Positions 15,906-26,097 of a DNA stretch of 33,065 bases are shown piece by piece. Within the stretch, counting starts at the first letter, position 1; each line of letters starts with the position of its first letter. Origin of the DNA: Deltaproteobacteria bacterium. Its GTDB lineage: Bacteria; Myxococcota_A; Polyangia; Polyangiales; JADJMO01. The position numbers and the translations under genes are program-made. The stretch is from NCBI GenBank assembly GCA_016182965.1, contig JACPFM010000183.1, forward strand, positions 1 through 33,065, given 5' to 3'. The notes below the pieces were generated by a model. That model saw only the letters and a list, made by a program, of their open reading frames with translations. It ran no database searches and was not told where the DNA came from.

Positions 15906-15909
<4 letters not shown>
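13777..15909 (+). CDS. recG: ATP-dependent DNA helicase RecG
   Basis: 710 residues. RecG remodels stalled forks and branched DNA in repair. The N-terminal GVRTVFDLLCTMPRAVIDLR matches the RecG entry region, followed by an OB-like wedge (about 75-165). Helicase motifs: Walker A GDVGTGKT, APTTVLADQY, DEQHRLGV (usually DEQHRFGV), SATPIPRTLAL, VLVGTSMLEVGLDVP, LHQLRGRVGRG and the DLALRGPGDLDGARQAG end. The GTG at 13777, inside greA, is chosen because the next in-frame start (ATG, 13922) would cut the conserved N-terminal segment; no strong ribosome site is visible. Three 12-base repeats (14877-14912) insert an ARRFSRRFARRFSS stretch between helicase motifs. Its stop overlaps the ATG of the sulfatase-like gene. 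Confidence 0.93.
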
Positions 15910-18948
<3,039 letters not shown>

Positions 18949-18962
<14 letters not shown>

Positions 18963-19650
18963 TCCGCTCCGCGCGCTGCACGCGGAGATCGTCGAGTGCC
19001 GCGCCTGCCCGCGTCTGGTGCGCTGGCGCGAGCAGGTCGCGCGCGAGAAGAAGCGCGCCTACCGCGATCAGGAGTACTGGGGTCGCCCGATCACCGGCTT
19101 CGGCGATCCGGGGGCCGCGCTGGTGCTCGTCGGCCTCGCCCCCGCCGCGCACGGCGGCAACCGCACCGGGCGGATCTTCACCGGCGACCGGTCGGGCGAC
19201 TTCCTGTTCGCCTCGCTGCACCGCCTCGGCGTCGCGAACCAGCCGCAGAGCGTGTCGCGCGACGACGGGCTGGAGCTGACGGGGGCGTTCATCCTCGCGC
19301 CGGTGCGCTGCGCCCCGCCGGACAACAAGCCGACGCCGGACGAGTTCGCGCGCTGCTCGTGCTGGTTCGACGCGGAGCTCTCCCTGCTGCCGAACGCGCG
19401 GGTCTACCTCGCGCTCGGCGCGCACGCGTGGCGCTCGACGCTCGAGCACCTCGCGCGCACCGGCTCGAGCATCCCGAAGCCACGTCCCGAGTTCGGGCAC
19501 GGCGCGATCGCGCGCATCCCGCGCGCGAAGGACGAGGCCGTGCTCGTCGGCAGCTACCACGTCAGCCAGCAGAACACGCAGACGGGCAAGCTCACGCCGG
19601 CGATGTTCGATCGCGTGGTCGCGCGCGCCTTGAAGGAGGCTCGCCGGTAG
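18949..19650 (+). CDS. Family 5 uracil-DNA glycosylase (UdgB-type)
   Basis: 233 residues. It removes uracil and other deaminated bases from DNA. The family-5 active-site motif is plain: GLAPAAHGGNRTGRIFTGD (63-80). The second motif is SYHVSQQNTQTGKLT. Four cysteines suited to a 4Fe-4S cluster are Cys17, Cys20 (ECRACPRL), Cys121 and Cys136 or Cys138. The ATG sits directly behind GGAGGAAG (18941-18948), giving a very short spacing, but no better start keeps the ECRACPRLV region. It overlaps the sulfatase-like stop by 14 bases, so the two are probably co-transcribed. Confidence 0.92.
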
Positions 19651-19658
19651 CCCGGTCC

Positions 19659-19687
19659 TCGACAGCCCGGGGACTTCGGACTATTTC
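19659..19687 (+). promoter_or_regulatory. Likely sigma-70-type promoter of tRNA-Lys
   Basis: TCGACA (19659-19664, five of six to TTGACA) and TATTTC (19682-19687, three of six to TATAAT) are 17 bases apart and would start transcription about 5 bases before the tRNA. The stretch is AT-richer than its surroundings. The match is fair, not strong. Confidence 0.45.
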
Positions 19688-19698
19688 ACAGGCGTTCC

Positions 19699-19774
19699 GG
19701 GCCTATAGCTCAGTCGGTAGAGCAGCGGACTTTTAATCCGTTGGTCGTGGGTTCGATCCCCACTGGGCCTACCA
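19699..19774 (+). tRNA. tRNA-Lys (anticodon TTT)
   Basis: A complete 76-base cloverleaf with encoded CCA. The acceptor stem GGGCCTA pairs with TGGGCCT (two G-T pairs). The D-arm starts GCTCAGTCGGTAGAGC. The anticodon stem GCGGA/TCCGT holds loop CTTTTAA with anticodon TTT at 19732-19734. The T-arm is GTGGG TTCGATC CCCAC. It lies alone between the uracil-DNA glycosylase gene and a convergent lipoprotein gene whose stop codon is only 5 bases away. Confidence 0.97.
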
Positions 19775-19779
19775 GATCG

Positions 19780-20463
19780 TCACTTGCCTTCGTTCTTCGC
19801 CGAGGTCGACGTGCGGAACGCCGCCGTCAGGGTGACCCTCGGCGCGGGCTTGCTCGCGTCTTGCGGCGGGTAGTGCAGCTTCGAGACGAGCTTCGTCGCG
19901 CACGCGGCGACGCCGCCGCCCTTCAGCGTGCCGGCGCCGGTCTTCACCTTCTGCGGCCGGCCGTCCTTGCCGATCTCGTACGAGACGACGACGGTGCCGG
20001 CGAGCTTCGTGTCCTTCTCGATCGCGTCGTCGTAGCAGTCGACCACCCGATCGATCCACACGCGCGGGAAGCGCAGGCCGACGTCGCGGTCGGCGCCCTC
20101 GACGGTGGAGTCGGCGGTGTCGACGCGGATGAACAGGTCGGGGTGGTTCACGCTGCGGAACACGTACTCCGGGTGGCCCGCCGGCCCGGTCGCGAGCACG
20201 CACTGGATGCCGAGGTACTCGGGGTAGCCGGGCGCGAAGCGCAGGCACTCGGCGTTGCCGATCACGCCGCGCGTGACGGTGGGATCGACCGGCTCGGGGG
20301 GCTCGGCCGACGCGACCGGCGCCGCCGGGGACGCCGCGGGCGCGGGGGGCGGCGCCGCCGTTGCGACCGCCGAGGTCGCCGGACACGGGGTCTGAGGCGC
20401 CGGCTCGGAGCCGCCACAGGCCACCAGCACGGACGCGACCAGGACGAGCGATGCGTTGCGCAT
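19780..20463 (-). CDS. AgmX/PglI-like lipoprotein
   Basis: 227 residues from the ATG at 20463; an ATG at 20475 would add four. The signal MRNASLVLVASVLVACGG has lipobox LVAC. A Pro/Ala-rich spacer follows to about residue 60. The C-terminal domain (about 130-215) has WIDRVVDCYDDAIEKD, GTVVVSYEIGKDGRPQKVK and CATKLVSKLHYPP, resembling the TonB-like AgmX/PglI C-terminal domain frequent in myxobacteria. Two cysteines (VVDCYD and AACATKL) could pair, as in this family. In Myxococcus such proteins belong to gliding or envelope complexes; here no such neighbours exist, so the role is open. It converges on the tRNA-Lys gene. Confidence 0.78.
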   Translation of the reverse strand: MRNASLVLVASVLVACGGSEPAPQTPCPATSAVATAAPPPAPAASPAAPVASAEPPEPVDPTVTRGVIGNAECLRFAPGYPEYLGIQCVLATGPAGHPEYVFRSVNHPDLFIRVDTADSTVEGADRDVGLRFPRVWIDRVVDCYDDAIEKDTKLAGTVVVSYEIGKDGRPQKVKTGAGTLKGGGVAACATKLVSKLHYPPQDASKPAPRVTLTAAFRTSTSAKNEGK

Positions 20464-20614
20464 GCCGGCGAGCATACGCCAACGGAGGTGTGGCGGAACG
20501 AGTGCGTCAGGCCCAGCCGGGCTTCAGCGACACCCGTCGGCGAAGGTCGAGTTGGCCGCCCAGGCGGTCTTCAGCGCCGTGAGGATCGCCGTCGACTCCG
20601 TGTGGAGGAAGAGT

Positions 20615-21313
20615 CTACGTCAGGACCCGGGCCCGCCGGGCCGACAGCACGTGATCGACGATCGCGTCGACGCCGACGCCCTTGATCACCTGCGCGAACA
20701 CCGTCGGCCCCTGGCCGCGCATCTTCGCGGCGTCGCGCGCCATCACCCCGAGATCGGCGCCGACGTGCGGCGCGAGATCGGTCTTGTTGACGACCAGCAG
20801 ATCGGACTGGGTGATCCCCGGTCCGCCCTTGCGCGGCACCTTGTCGCCGCCGGCGACGTCGATCACGTAGACGGTGTAGTCGACGAGCTCCCGGCTGTAC
20901 TGCGCCGCGAGGTTGTCGCCGCCGCTCTCGACGAAGAGCAGCTCGGGCCGGACCGACTCCATCAGGCCGTGGAGGGCGAGGAGGTTGTGGCTGATGTCCT
21001 CGCGGATAGCCGCGTGCGGGCAGCCGCCGGTCTCCACCGCGCGGATCTGCGCCGCTGGGAGCGCTTCGTTGCGCAGCAGGAACTCGGCGTCCTCGCGCGT
21101 GAAGATGTCGTTGGTCACCACGCCGAGCCGCACCCGATCGCGCAGCGCGCGGCAGAGCGCGAGGAGCAGCGCGGTCTTGCCGCTGCCGACCGGTCCGCCG
21201 ATGCCGACGGTGAAGGCGCGCTCGGCGAAGTCGCGTCGCCGCGCGGGCTCGCGATCGTCGAAGTGGCCGGGGTGCTCCCAGTGCTCGTGCTCGTGGTCGG
21301 CGTCGTGGCCCAT
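20615..21313 (-). CDS. ureG: Urease accessory GTPase UreG
   Basis: 232 residues. UreG is the SIMIBI GTPase that powers nickel delivery to apo-urease. Seen: P-loop GGPVGSGKTALL (39-50), TNDIFTREDAEFL, ETGGCPHAAIRED with the metal-binding Cys-Pro-His, ESGGDNLAAQYS, and the NKTDLAPHVGADL guanine-binding motif. The N-terminus is unusually His-rich: HDADHEHEHWEHPGH, with six His in residues 3-17. This could store or hand over nickel in the absence of a ureE gene, which is inference. It is the last gene of the operon, 19 bases after ureF. The 150 bases between its stop and the divergent lipoprotein contain nothing I can support. Confidence 0.96.
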   Translation of the reverse strand: MGHDADHEHEHWEHPGHFDDREPARRRDFAERAFTVGIGGPVGSGKTALLLALCRALRDRVRLGVVTNDIFTREDAEFLLRNEALPAAQIRAVETGGCPHAAIREDISHNLLALHGLMESVRPELLFVESGGDNLAAQYSRELVDYTVYVIDVAGGDKVPRKGGPGITQSDLLVVNKTDLAPHVGADLGVMARDAAKMRGQGPTVFAQVIKGVGVDAIVDHVLSARRARVLT

Positions 21314-21332
21314 GGGGCTCCCAGGTCGAAGG

Positions 21333-22007
21333 TCAGCTGACGAAGAGGCGGGAGTACAGGCGCTCGTGGGTGCCGCCGATCAGCTCCTGGAGCGGCGCGG
21401 TCCACGCGGCCTCGTCGACGGACAGCTCGGCGCAGTCGGCGGCGACGCGCTCGAGGGTGTCGTGCAGGTCGAAGCACATGCGCTGCGCGAGGTGCGGGCC
21501 GATCACACCGAGCCGCACGGCCGAAGACGCGAGGCCGCGCAAGGAGAGGTGGAGGAAGACGCGGCGGGCCTCGTCGGCCGACGCTCCGAGCGCGCGCGTG
21601 ACGGCGCCGAACATCGGGGCGTGGTGGCAGGGCCGGGGGCGCGCCTCGACGCGCAGCGCCGCAACCTCGGGGTGCGGGAACACGCGCGCGCACGTCTCGA
21701 CGAACGCCCGCCCCTGCGTGCGGCTCGCGCGGTTGGCGACGGCGCTCGTGAGGAACGCGTCGCACGCCGCGTCGACCTCGGCGAGCGCCCCGGCAGATGC
21801 GGCCGAGACGAACGGCAGCGCGGACCATCCGATGCCCCACACCGCGTCGCCGAGCCACCGCCACACGTCGCGCTCGCTCGAGACCAGCTTCGCTTGCACG
21901 GCCGCCTCGAGCCCCCCGGAGTGCGCGAACCCGCCCGTCGGGAACGCCGAATCCGACAGCTGCAACAACAGCCACCCCTCGACGTTCGACGTTCGGCCCT
22001 CGACCAT
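21333..22007 (-). CDS. ureF: Urease accessory protein UreF
   Basis: 224 residues. UreF works with UreD and UreG in the nickel-loading complex. The helical family pattern is clear: LLLQLSDSAFPTGGFAHSGGLEAAV, ASRTQGRAFVETCARVF, HHAPMFGAVTRALG and GPHLAQRM. The ATG at 22007 lies two bases after the ureC stop. The first 11 residues (MVEGRTSNVEG) are coded by a copy of the TTCGACG-type repeat seen elsewhere in the window, so the conserved protein really begins near Trp12. No better start lies downstream before LLLQLSDSAF. Confidence 0.93.
   Translation of the reverse strand: MVEGRTSNVEGWLLLQLSDSAFPTGGFAHSGGLEAAVQAKLVSSERDVWRWLGDAVWGIGWSALPFVSAASAGALAEVDAACDAFLTSAVANRASRTQGRAFVETCARVFPHPEVAALRVEARPRPCHHAPMFGAVTRALGASADEARRVFLHLSLRGLASSAVRLGVIGPHLAQRMCFDLHDTLERVAADCAELSVDEAAWTAPLQELIGGTHERLYSRLFVS
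21976..22004. repeat. Repeat-family fragment inside the ureF 5' end
   Basis: CCCTCGACGTTCGACGTTCG followed by GCCCTCGACC matches the inner right arm of the 4524-4778 element (TTCGACGTTCGACC). It is read in frame as residues VEGRTSNVEG of UreF. A related scrap, GGTCGAAGGTCAGCTGACGA, lies at the ureF stop/ureG start junction near 21326-21345. Confidence 0.6.
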
Positions 22008-22009
22008 GC

Positions 22010-23725
22010 TCAAAACAGCGCGTACCGCTGGGCCAACGGCAACACCGCCGCCGGCGCGCAGGTCAACAGCTGCCCGTCGGCGCGGACCTCGTAGGTCTCC
22101 GGATCGACCTCCATGCGCGGCAGCGCGTCGTTCAGCTTCATGTCGCGCTTGCCGATCGAGCGGCAGCGCCGCACGGCCCGCAGCGCCTTGGTCAGCCCGA
22201 GGTCCGCGACGGCGCCCTCGTCGAGCGCGCGCTGCGAGACGAACGCGAGGCTCGTCGCGCCCGTCGCGCGCCCGAACGCGCCGAACATCGGCCGCATGAT
22301 CAGCGGCTGCGGCGTGGGGATCGACGCGTTGGCGTCGCCCATCTGCGCCCACGCGATGAGCCCGCCCTTGATCACGATCTCGGGGCGCGCGCCGAAGAAC
22401 GCCGGCCGCCACAGCACGAGATCGGCGAGCTTGCCGACCTCCACCGAGCCGACCTCGTGGCCGATGCCGTGCGCGATCGCCGGGTTGATCGTGTACTTCG
22501 CGACGTAGCGGCGGATGCGGCGGTTGTCGTTGTCGCCGCGCTCCTCGGAGAGGCGCCCGCGCTGCTCCTTCATCTTGTGCGCGGTCTGCCAGGTGCGGGT
22601 GATGACCTCGCCGATGCGCCCCATGGCCTGGCTGTCGCTCGAGACGATGCTGATGGCGCCGAGATCGTGGAGGACGTCCTCGGCGGCGATGGTCTCGCCG
22701 CGGATGCGGCTCTCGGCGAAGGCGACGTCCTCGGGGATGGCGCGATCGAGGTGGTGACACACCATGAGCATGTCGAGGTGCTCGTCGAGGGTGTTCACCG
22801 TGAAGGGGCGCGTCGGGTTGGTCGACGAGGGGATGACGTTCGGCTCGCCGCACACCTTGATGATGTCGGGCGCGTGCCCGCCGCCGGCGCCCTCGGTGTG
22901 GTAGGCGTGGATGGTCCGCCCCTTGAACGCCGCGATGGAGTCGTCGACGTACCCCGACTCGTTGAGCGTGTCGGTGTGGATGGTGACCTGCACGTCCTCC
23001 TGGTCGGCGACCGAGAGGCAGCAGTCGATCGCCGAGGGCGCGGTGCCCCAGTCCTCGTGCAGCTTGAGGCCGATGGCGCCGGCGCGGATCTGATCGACGA
23101 GCCCTTCGGGGCGCGAGGTGTTGCCCTTGCCGGTGAGGCCGACGTTCACCGGCAGCGCATCGGTCGCCTGGAGCATCAGCTCGACGTGGCGCACGCCTGG
23201 CGTGCAGGTGGTCGCGTTGGTGCCGGTCGCCGGGCCGGTGCCGCCGCCGATCATGGTGGTCAGCCCGCTGGCGATCGCCTCGTGCGCGAGCTGCGGGCAG
23301 ATGAAATGGATGTGCGCGTCGACGCCGCCCGCGGTGAGGATCAGGCCCTCGCCGGCGATCGCCTCGGTGGTGACGCCGACGATCATCCCGGGCGTCACGC
23401 CGCTCATGGTCGCGGGGTTGCCGGCCTTGCCGATGCCGACGATGCGACCGTGCTTGAGGCCGACGTCGGCCTTGACGATGCCCGTCCAGTCGACGATCAG
23501 CGCGTTGGTGATCACCACGTCGAGCGCGTCGGCGTCGGGCACGCCGGGCGCTTGGCCCATGCGGTCGCGGAGCACCTTGCCGCCGCCGAACTTGCACTCG
23601 TCGCCCGGGGTCGCGAGATCGCGCTCCACCTCGGCCACCAGCCCGGTGTCGCCGAGGCGCACGCGATCGCCGAGGGTCGGTCCGTAGATCTCGGCGTACG
23701 CCGAGCGCGCGATGCGGTGGCTCAC
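22010..23725 (-). CDS. ureC: Urease alpha subunit
   Basis: 571 residues, normal length. UreC holds the dinickel centre that hydrolyses urea to ammonia and carbamate. Seen: AYAEIYGPTLGDRVRLGDT at the N-terminus, the nickel ligands in DAHIHFI, the carbamylated-lysine segment GAIGLKLHEDWG, IHTDTLNESG, the HAYHTEGAGGGHAPDI histidines, and the flap MLMVCHHLD with its Cys-His. The catalytic Asp region is SSDSQAMGR. The start is the GTG at 23725, overlapping the ureAB stop (GTGA) and preceded by AGGAGGGG. Every key residue appears intact, so an active enzyme is expected. Confidence 0.98.
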   Translation of the reverse strand: MSHRIARSAYAEIYGPTLGDRVRLGDTGLVAEVERDLATPGDECKFGGGKVLRDRMGQAPGVPDADALDVVITNALIVDWTGIVKADVGLKHGRIVGIGKAGNPATMSGVTPGMIVGVTTEAIAGEGLILTAGGVDAHIHFICPQLAHEAIASGLTTMIGGGTGPATGTNATTCTPGVRHVELMLQATDALPVNVGLTGKGNTSRPEGLVDQIRAGAIGLKLHEDWGTAPSAIDCCLSVADQEDVQVTIHTDTLNESGYVDDSIAAFKGRTIHAYHTEGAGGGHAPDIIKVCGEPNVIPSSTNPTRPFTVNTLDEHLDMLMVCHHLDRAIPEDVAFAESRIRGETIAAEDVLHDLGAISIVSSDSQAMGRIGEVITRTWQTAHKMKEQRGRLSEERGDNDNRRIRRYVAKYTINPAIAHGIGHEVGSVEVGKLADLVLWRPAFFGARPEIVIKGGLIAWAQMGDANASIPTPQPLIMRPMFGAFGRATGATSLAFVSQRALDEGAVADLGLTKALRAVRRCRSIGKRDMKLNDALPRMEVDPETYEVRADGQLLTCAPAAVLPLAQRYALF

Positions 23726-24393
23726 GACCCCTCCTGCGAGGTGCCGACCTCGACGAGTCGCACCGTCTTCTTGTCGCCCGGCTCGAAGCGCACCGCGGTG
23801 CCCGCGGGGATGTCGAGGCGCATGCCGCGCGCGGCGAAGCGATCGAAGTCGAGCGCGCGGTTGGTGTCGTCGAACGGGTAGTGGCTGCCGACCTGGATCG
23901 GGCGATCGCCGGTGTTGGTCACCGGCAGCGTCACCGTGCGCCGGCCGGCGTTGAGCTCGATCTCGCCCTGCGCCGGCACGATCTCGCCGGCGAGCCCGGC
24001 GAGCGGCTCGGCGTTCGGCGCGCGCATCGCGTCGCGCGCGGGCACCGGCAGGAAGCTGCCGTAGAGCGCGAGCGCGAGATCGCCCTCCTCGGTGCAGATC
24101 GGATCGTGCACGGTCACGAGCTTGGTGCCGTCGGGGAACGTGCCCTCGACCTGCACCTCGTGGATCATGCCGGCGACGCCCGGGATGACGTCCGCGCGCC
24201 CGAGCAGGCTGCGCCCGAGGTCCATCAGCTCGGAGACCGAGCGACCGTCGCGAATGAGCTCGAGGAGCTGGGTCGCGATCAGCGCGACCGCCTCGGGGTA
24301 GTTGAGCCGGAGCCCGCGCGCCAAGCGCTTCTGCGCGAGGACGCCGGCGCCGTGCAGCAGGAGCTTGTCGATCTCGCGCGGCGACAGGTGCAT
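23722..24393 (-). CDS. ureAB: Fused urease gamma-beta subunit
   Basis: 223 residues. Residues 1-100 are UreA (MHLSPREIDKLLLHGAGVLAQKRLARGLRLNYPEA, then PGVAGMIHEVQVEGTFPDGTKLVTVHDPI). Residues ~120-223 are UreB (GEIVPAQGEIELNAGR, VTNTGDRPIQVGSHYPFDDTNRALDFDR, PAGTAVRFEPGDKKTVRLVE). Fusion of the two small subunits is known from some bacteria such as Helicobacter. The start is the ATG at 24393, matching the usual MHLSPRE; a longer frame upstream is not needed. It overlaps ureC and lies 72 bases after ureD. Confidence 0.96.
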   Translation of the reverse strand: MHLSPREIDKLLLHGAGVLAQKRLARGLRLNYPEAVALIATQLLELIRDGRSVSELMDLGRSLLGRADVIPGVAGMIHEVQVEGTFPDGTKLVTVHDPICTEEGDLALALYGSFLPVPARDAMRAPNAEPLAGLAGEIVPAQGEIELNAGRRTVTLPVTNTGDRPIQVGSHYPFDDTNRALDFDRFAARGMRLDIPAGTAVRFEPGDKKTVRLVEVGTSQEGS

Positions 24394-24453
24394 GACCGTT
24401 GTGATCGTGCACCGGCGCGCGCGCCCGGTCACCGGGGAAACACGCGTCTCTTC

Positions 24454-24469
24454 GTAACCTCGCCGTTAC
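24454..24469 (-). other. Small inverted repeat at the ureD stop
   Basis: GTAAC and GTTAC arms with a 6-base loop span the ureD TAA stop and the start of the 72-base gap before ureAB. It could be a weak processing or attenuation hairpin; there is no T-tract, so it is not a clear terminator. Confidence 0.3.
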
Positions 24470-25287
24470 CTCTTTCGTGCAAAGGGATCGCCGACGCGCG
24501 GCACGAGCTCCGAAAGATGCGCGCGGACGCGCGCCAGCGCCGGCTCGATCGCCTCCGCGGCGAAGCGCACGAGCAGCGCGTCGTCCCGCGCGCTGGCCGA
24601 CTCGACGATCGGCGCGCCCGGCGCGACCGGCGCGGAGGCGATCTCGTCGGCGATGCGCGCGCGCATCTCCGCGAGCCCGGGCCCGACGAGCACGAGCGTG
24701 CCGAGGACGTCGAAGCGCCCCATGCGCGCGGCGATCGGTCCCTGCGAAGGGTCGAGCAGCGTCGCGTCGCGCAGCAGCACGTTGCCCTCACGCCGCACCG
24801 ACAGCTCGGCGCGATGCGACGAGAACGCCCACCGCTCGCCGCGCGCGACGCGCCCGGCGGAGAGCACGTCGAGGTAGACGAGATCGGCCGTGCAGGCGAG
24901 GTCGAAGACGGCGCGCTGCCGGTAGCGCGCTCCCTCGAAGCACACCACCGGATCGGCGAGCGACGCGAGGAGCGCGCCTTCGCCCAGGCGTGCCGCGAGC
25001 GTGCTCTCGGTGCCGCGCGGAGAGCGGTAAACCTTTGTGCTCGCCTGCGTGGTGAGCACCGCGCTCGTGCCCTCCGCGAGCTCCGCGGCCAAGGCGACGC
25101 GATCGCCGTCGACCAGCCCGCCGCCGAAGGTGGTCGTGAAGATCCACGGCGCCGGCGCGCCCGAGGTCGTAAGCAGGCGCAGCGGGCTCGACGCGCGCAG
25201 CGACACCGCGACGCTCCGCCCGCCGACGCGCGCGACCTTCACCCGGCCTTCGCCGCAGGAGATCGGGGAGGTGGAGGCGAGGTTCAC
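24466..25287 (-). CDS. ureD: Urease accessory protein UreD
   Basis: 273 residues from a GTG start. UreD (UreH) docks on apo-urease and passes nickel from UreG/UreF. Family features: LRLLTTSGAPAPWIFTTTFGGGLVDGDRV, VLTTQASTKVYRSPRG, ASLADPVVCFEGARYRQRAVFDL and DVLSAGRVARGERWAFSSHRAELSV. It is the first gene of the operon. The order D-AB-C-F-G lacks ureE. The region upstream to the divergent MerR gene is 228 bases and contains the MerR operator and a small open frame. Confidence 0.93.
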   Translation of the reverse strand: MNLASTSPISCGEGRVKVARVGGRSVAVSLRASSPLRLLTTSGAPAPWIFTTTFGGGLVDGDRVALAAELAEGTSAVLTTQASTKVYRSPRGTESTLAARLGEGALLASLADPVVCFEGARYRQRAVFDLACTADLVYLDVLSAGRVARGERWAFSSHRAELSVRREGNVLLRDATLLDPSQGPIAARMGRFDVLGTLVLVGPGLAEMRARIADEIASAPVAPGAPIVESASARDDALLVRFAAEAIEPALARVRAHLSELVPRVGDPFARKR

Positions 25288-25323
25288 GGTCTCTGGATCG
25301 GCTCGAGCGAGGTCGACTGCAAA

Positions 25324-25437
25324 TCAGCCGCGGGCGTCGCTGCCGAGGTCGACGATGTCGAAGGCCGGATCCTCGACGTGTTCGCCGTCGAAGTCGAGGG
25401 GGCTGCAGGCGATCGGGATCCAAGCGAGGCGCCGCAC
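25324..25437 (-). CDS. Possible 37-residue peptide or gene remnant before ureD
   Basis: A short frame from GTG 25437 to TGA codes a protein-like stretch with RRLAWIPIACSPLDFDGEHV and EDPAFDIVDLGSDARG. Codon third positions are almost all G or C. The frame stays open upstream for about 13 more codons until a TAG but holds no better start. It could be a small leader protein, or the tail of a gene whose 5' part is gone. I recognise no family and the call is weak. Confidence 0.3.
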   Translation of the reverse strand: MRRLAWIPIACSPLDFDGEHVEDPAFDIVDLGSDARG

Positions 25438-25480
25438 GAGCAGAGGGACGGCCTCGTTCGTCGGCCTGTTTGATGTCTAC

Positions 25481-25509
25481 TTGACACCTGCGCTGTCATG
25501 TTTAGTCTT
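25481..25509 (+). promoter_or_regulatory. MerR-gene promoter with perfect inverted-repeat operator
   Basis: TGACACCTGCGCTGTCA (25482-25498) is an inverted repeat TGACA-N7-TGTCA that overlaps a consensus -35 TTGACA (25481-25486). A weak -10 would fall about 25503-25509, putting the transcript start close to the ATG at 25516, so the mRNA may be leaderless. An operator across the promoter elements is the usual layout for MerR regulators, so autoregulation is likely. It may also influence the divergent urease operon. Confidence 0.55.
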
Positions 25510-25515
25510 CGGGGC

Positions 25516-26097
25516 ATGAGCCTCAAGCTCGACGAGCTCGCAGAACGCGCCGGCGTCTCGGCGCGGACCGTTCGCTACTACATCCAGCGGGGCGTGCTCC
25601 CGGCGCCGGAGTTCCGCGGCCCCGACACGGCCTACGACGAGCGGCACCTGTTCGCGCTCCGCGCGATCAGGCGTCTGCAGGAGGCGTACTGGCCGCTCGA
25701 CGCGATCGCGTCGACGCTCGCGCACAAGTCCGTCGACGACCTGCGCGACATCGCCGAGGGCGAGCTGCCGGTCCTGCCGGCACCCAAGGCCGAGGAGGTC
25801 GGGCCGCCCAAGGGCACGGGCGCCGGGTCGTCCATCTCCCGTGAGCCGAGCGCCCCGCGCGTGCGCGGACAGCGCATCCTCTTGGCGCGCGGGGTCGAGC
25901 TGTGGGTCGAAGAGGGCGCCGACCACGCGCTGGTCGATGCGCTCGTGGCGTTCAGTCAGCGCGAGGTGGCGAAGCATCACGGCGAGCCGGACACGAATCC
26001 GCCCGCGCATCACACAGCGCATCAGACAGCGCGTCAGACTGCGCATCAGACTGCGCATCACAAGGCGCATCACACGGCAAGGAAGGGCAAGTCATGA
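25516..26097 (+). CDS. MerR-family regulator with His-rich repeat tail
   Basis: 193 residues from ATG 25516; an in-frame ATG at 25498 falls inside the operator and is not preferred. The N-terminal winged helix is MerR-type: LKLDELAERAGVSARTVRYYIQRGVLP, then YDERHLFALRAIRRLQEAYWPLDAIAS. No effector-domain cysteines are seen. The middle (~80-160) is a Pro-rich linker and a short alpha/beta stretch (LARGVELWVEEGADHALVDALVAFSQRE). The tail is AHHT/AHQT-type tetrapeptides repeated six times, coded by six 12-base units (26005-26076), plus more His; it could bind metal. Its stop overlaps the ATG of the VIT/VWA gene, so the two are coupled. It is divergent from the urease operon. Confidence 0.85.
   Translation: MSLKLDELAERAGVSARTVRYYIQRGVLPAPEFRGPDTAYDERHLFALRAIRRLQEAYWPLDAIASTLAHKSVDDLRDIAEGELPVLPAPKAEEVGPPKGTGAGSSISREPSAPRVRGQRILLARGVELWVEEGADHALVDALVAFSQREVAKHHGEPDTNPPAHHTAHQTARQTAHQTAHHKAHHTARKGKS
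26005..26076 (+). repeat. Six 12-bp tandem repeats coding the MerR His-rich tail
   Basis: Consensus GCGCATCAGACT/GCGCATCACACA, six units in register with the reading frame, giving AHHT, AHQT, ARQT, AHQT, AHHK and AHHT. The units differ by only 1-3 bases, so the array is probably young and may vary in length between strains. Confidence 0.85.

Noticed and set aside
20524..20614. A protein-like stretch on the minus strand after ureG (LFLHTESTAILTALKTAW ...)
   Set aside because: About 30 codons to a TGA with no start codon and a stop shortly before it; could be a tiny gene remnant, but the evidence is too thin to list.
19741..20685. A 314-codon plus-strand frame starting inside the tRNA-Lys gene
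   Set aside because: It runs antisense to the AgmX-like lipoprotein and part of ureG; its sequence is a shadow of those genes.
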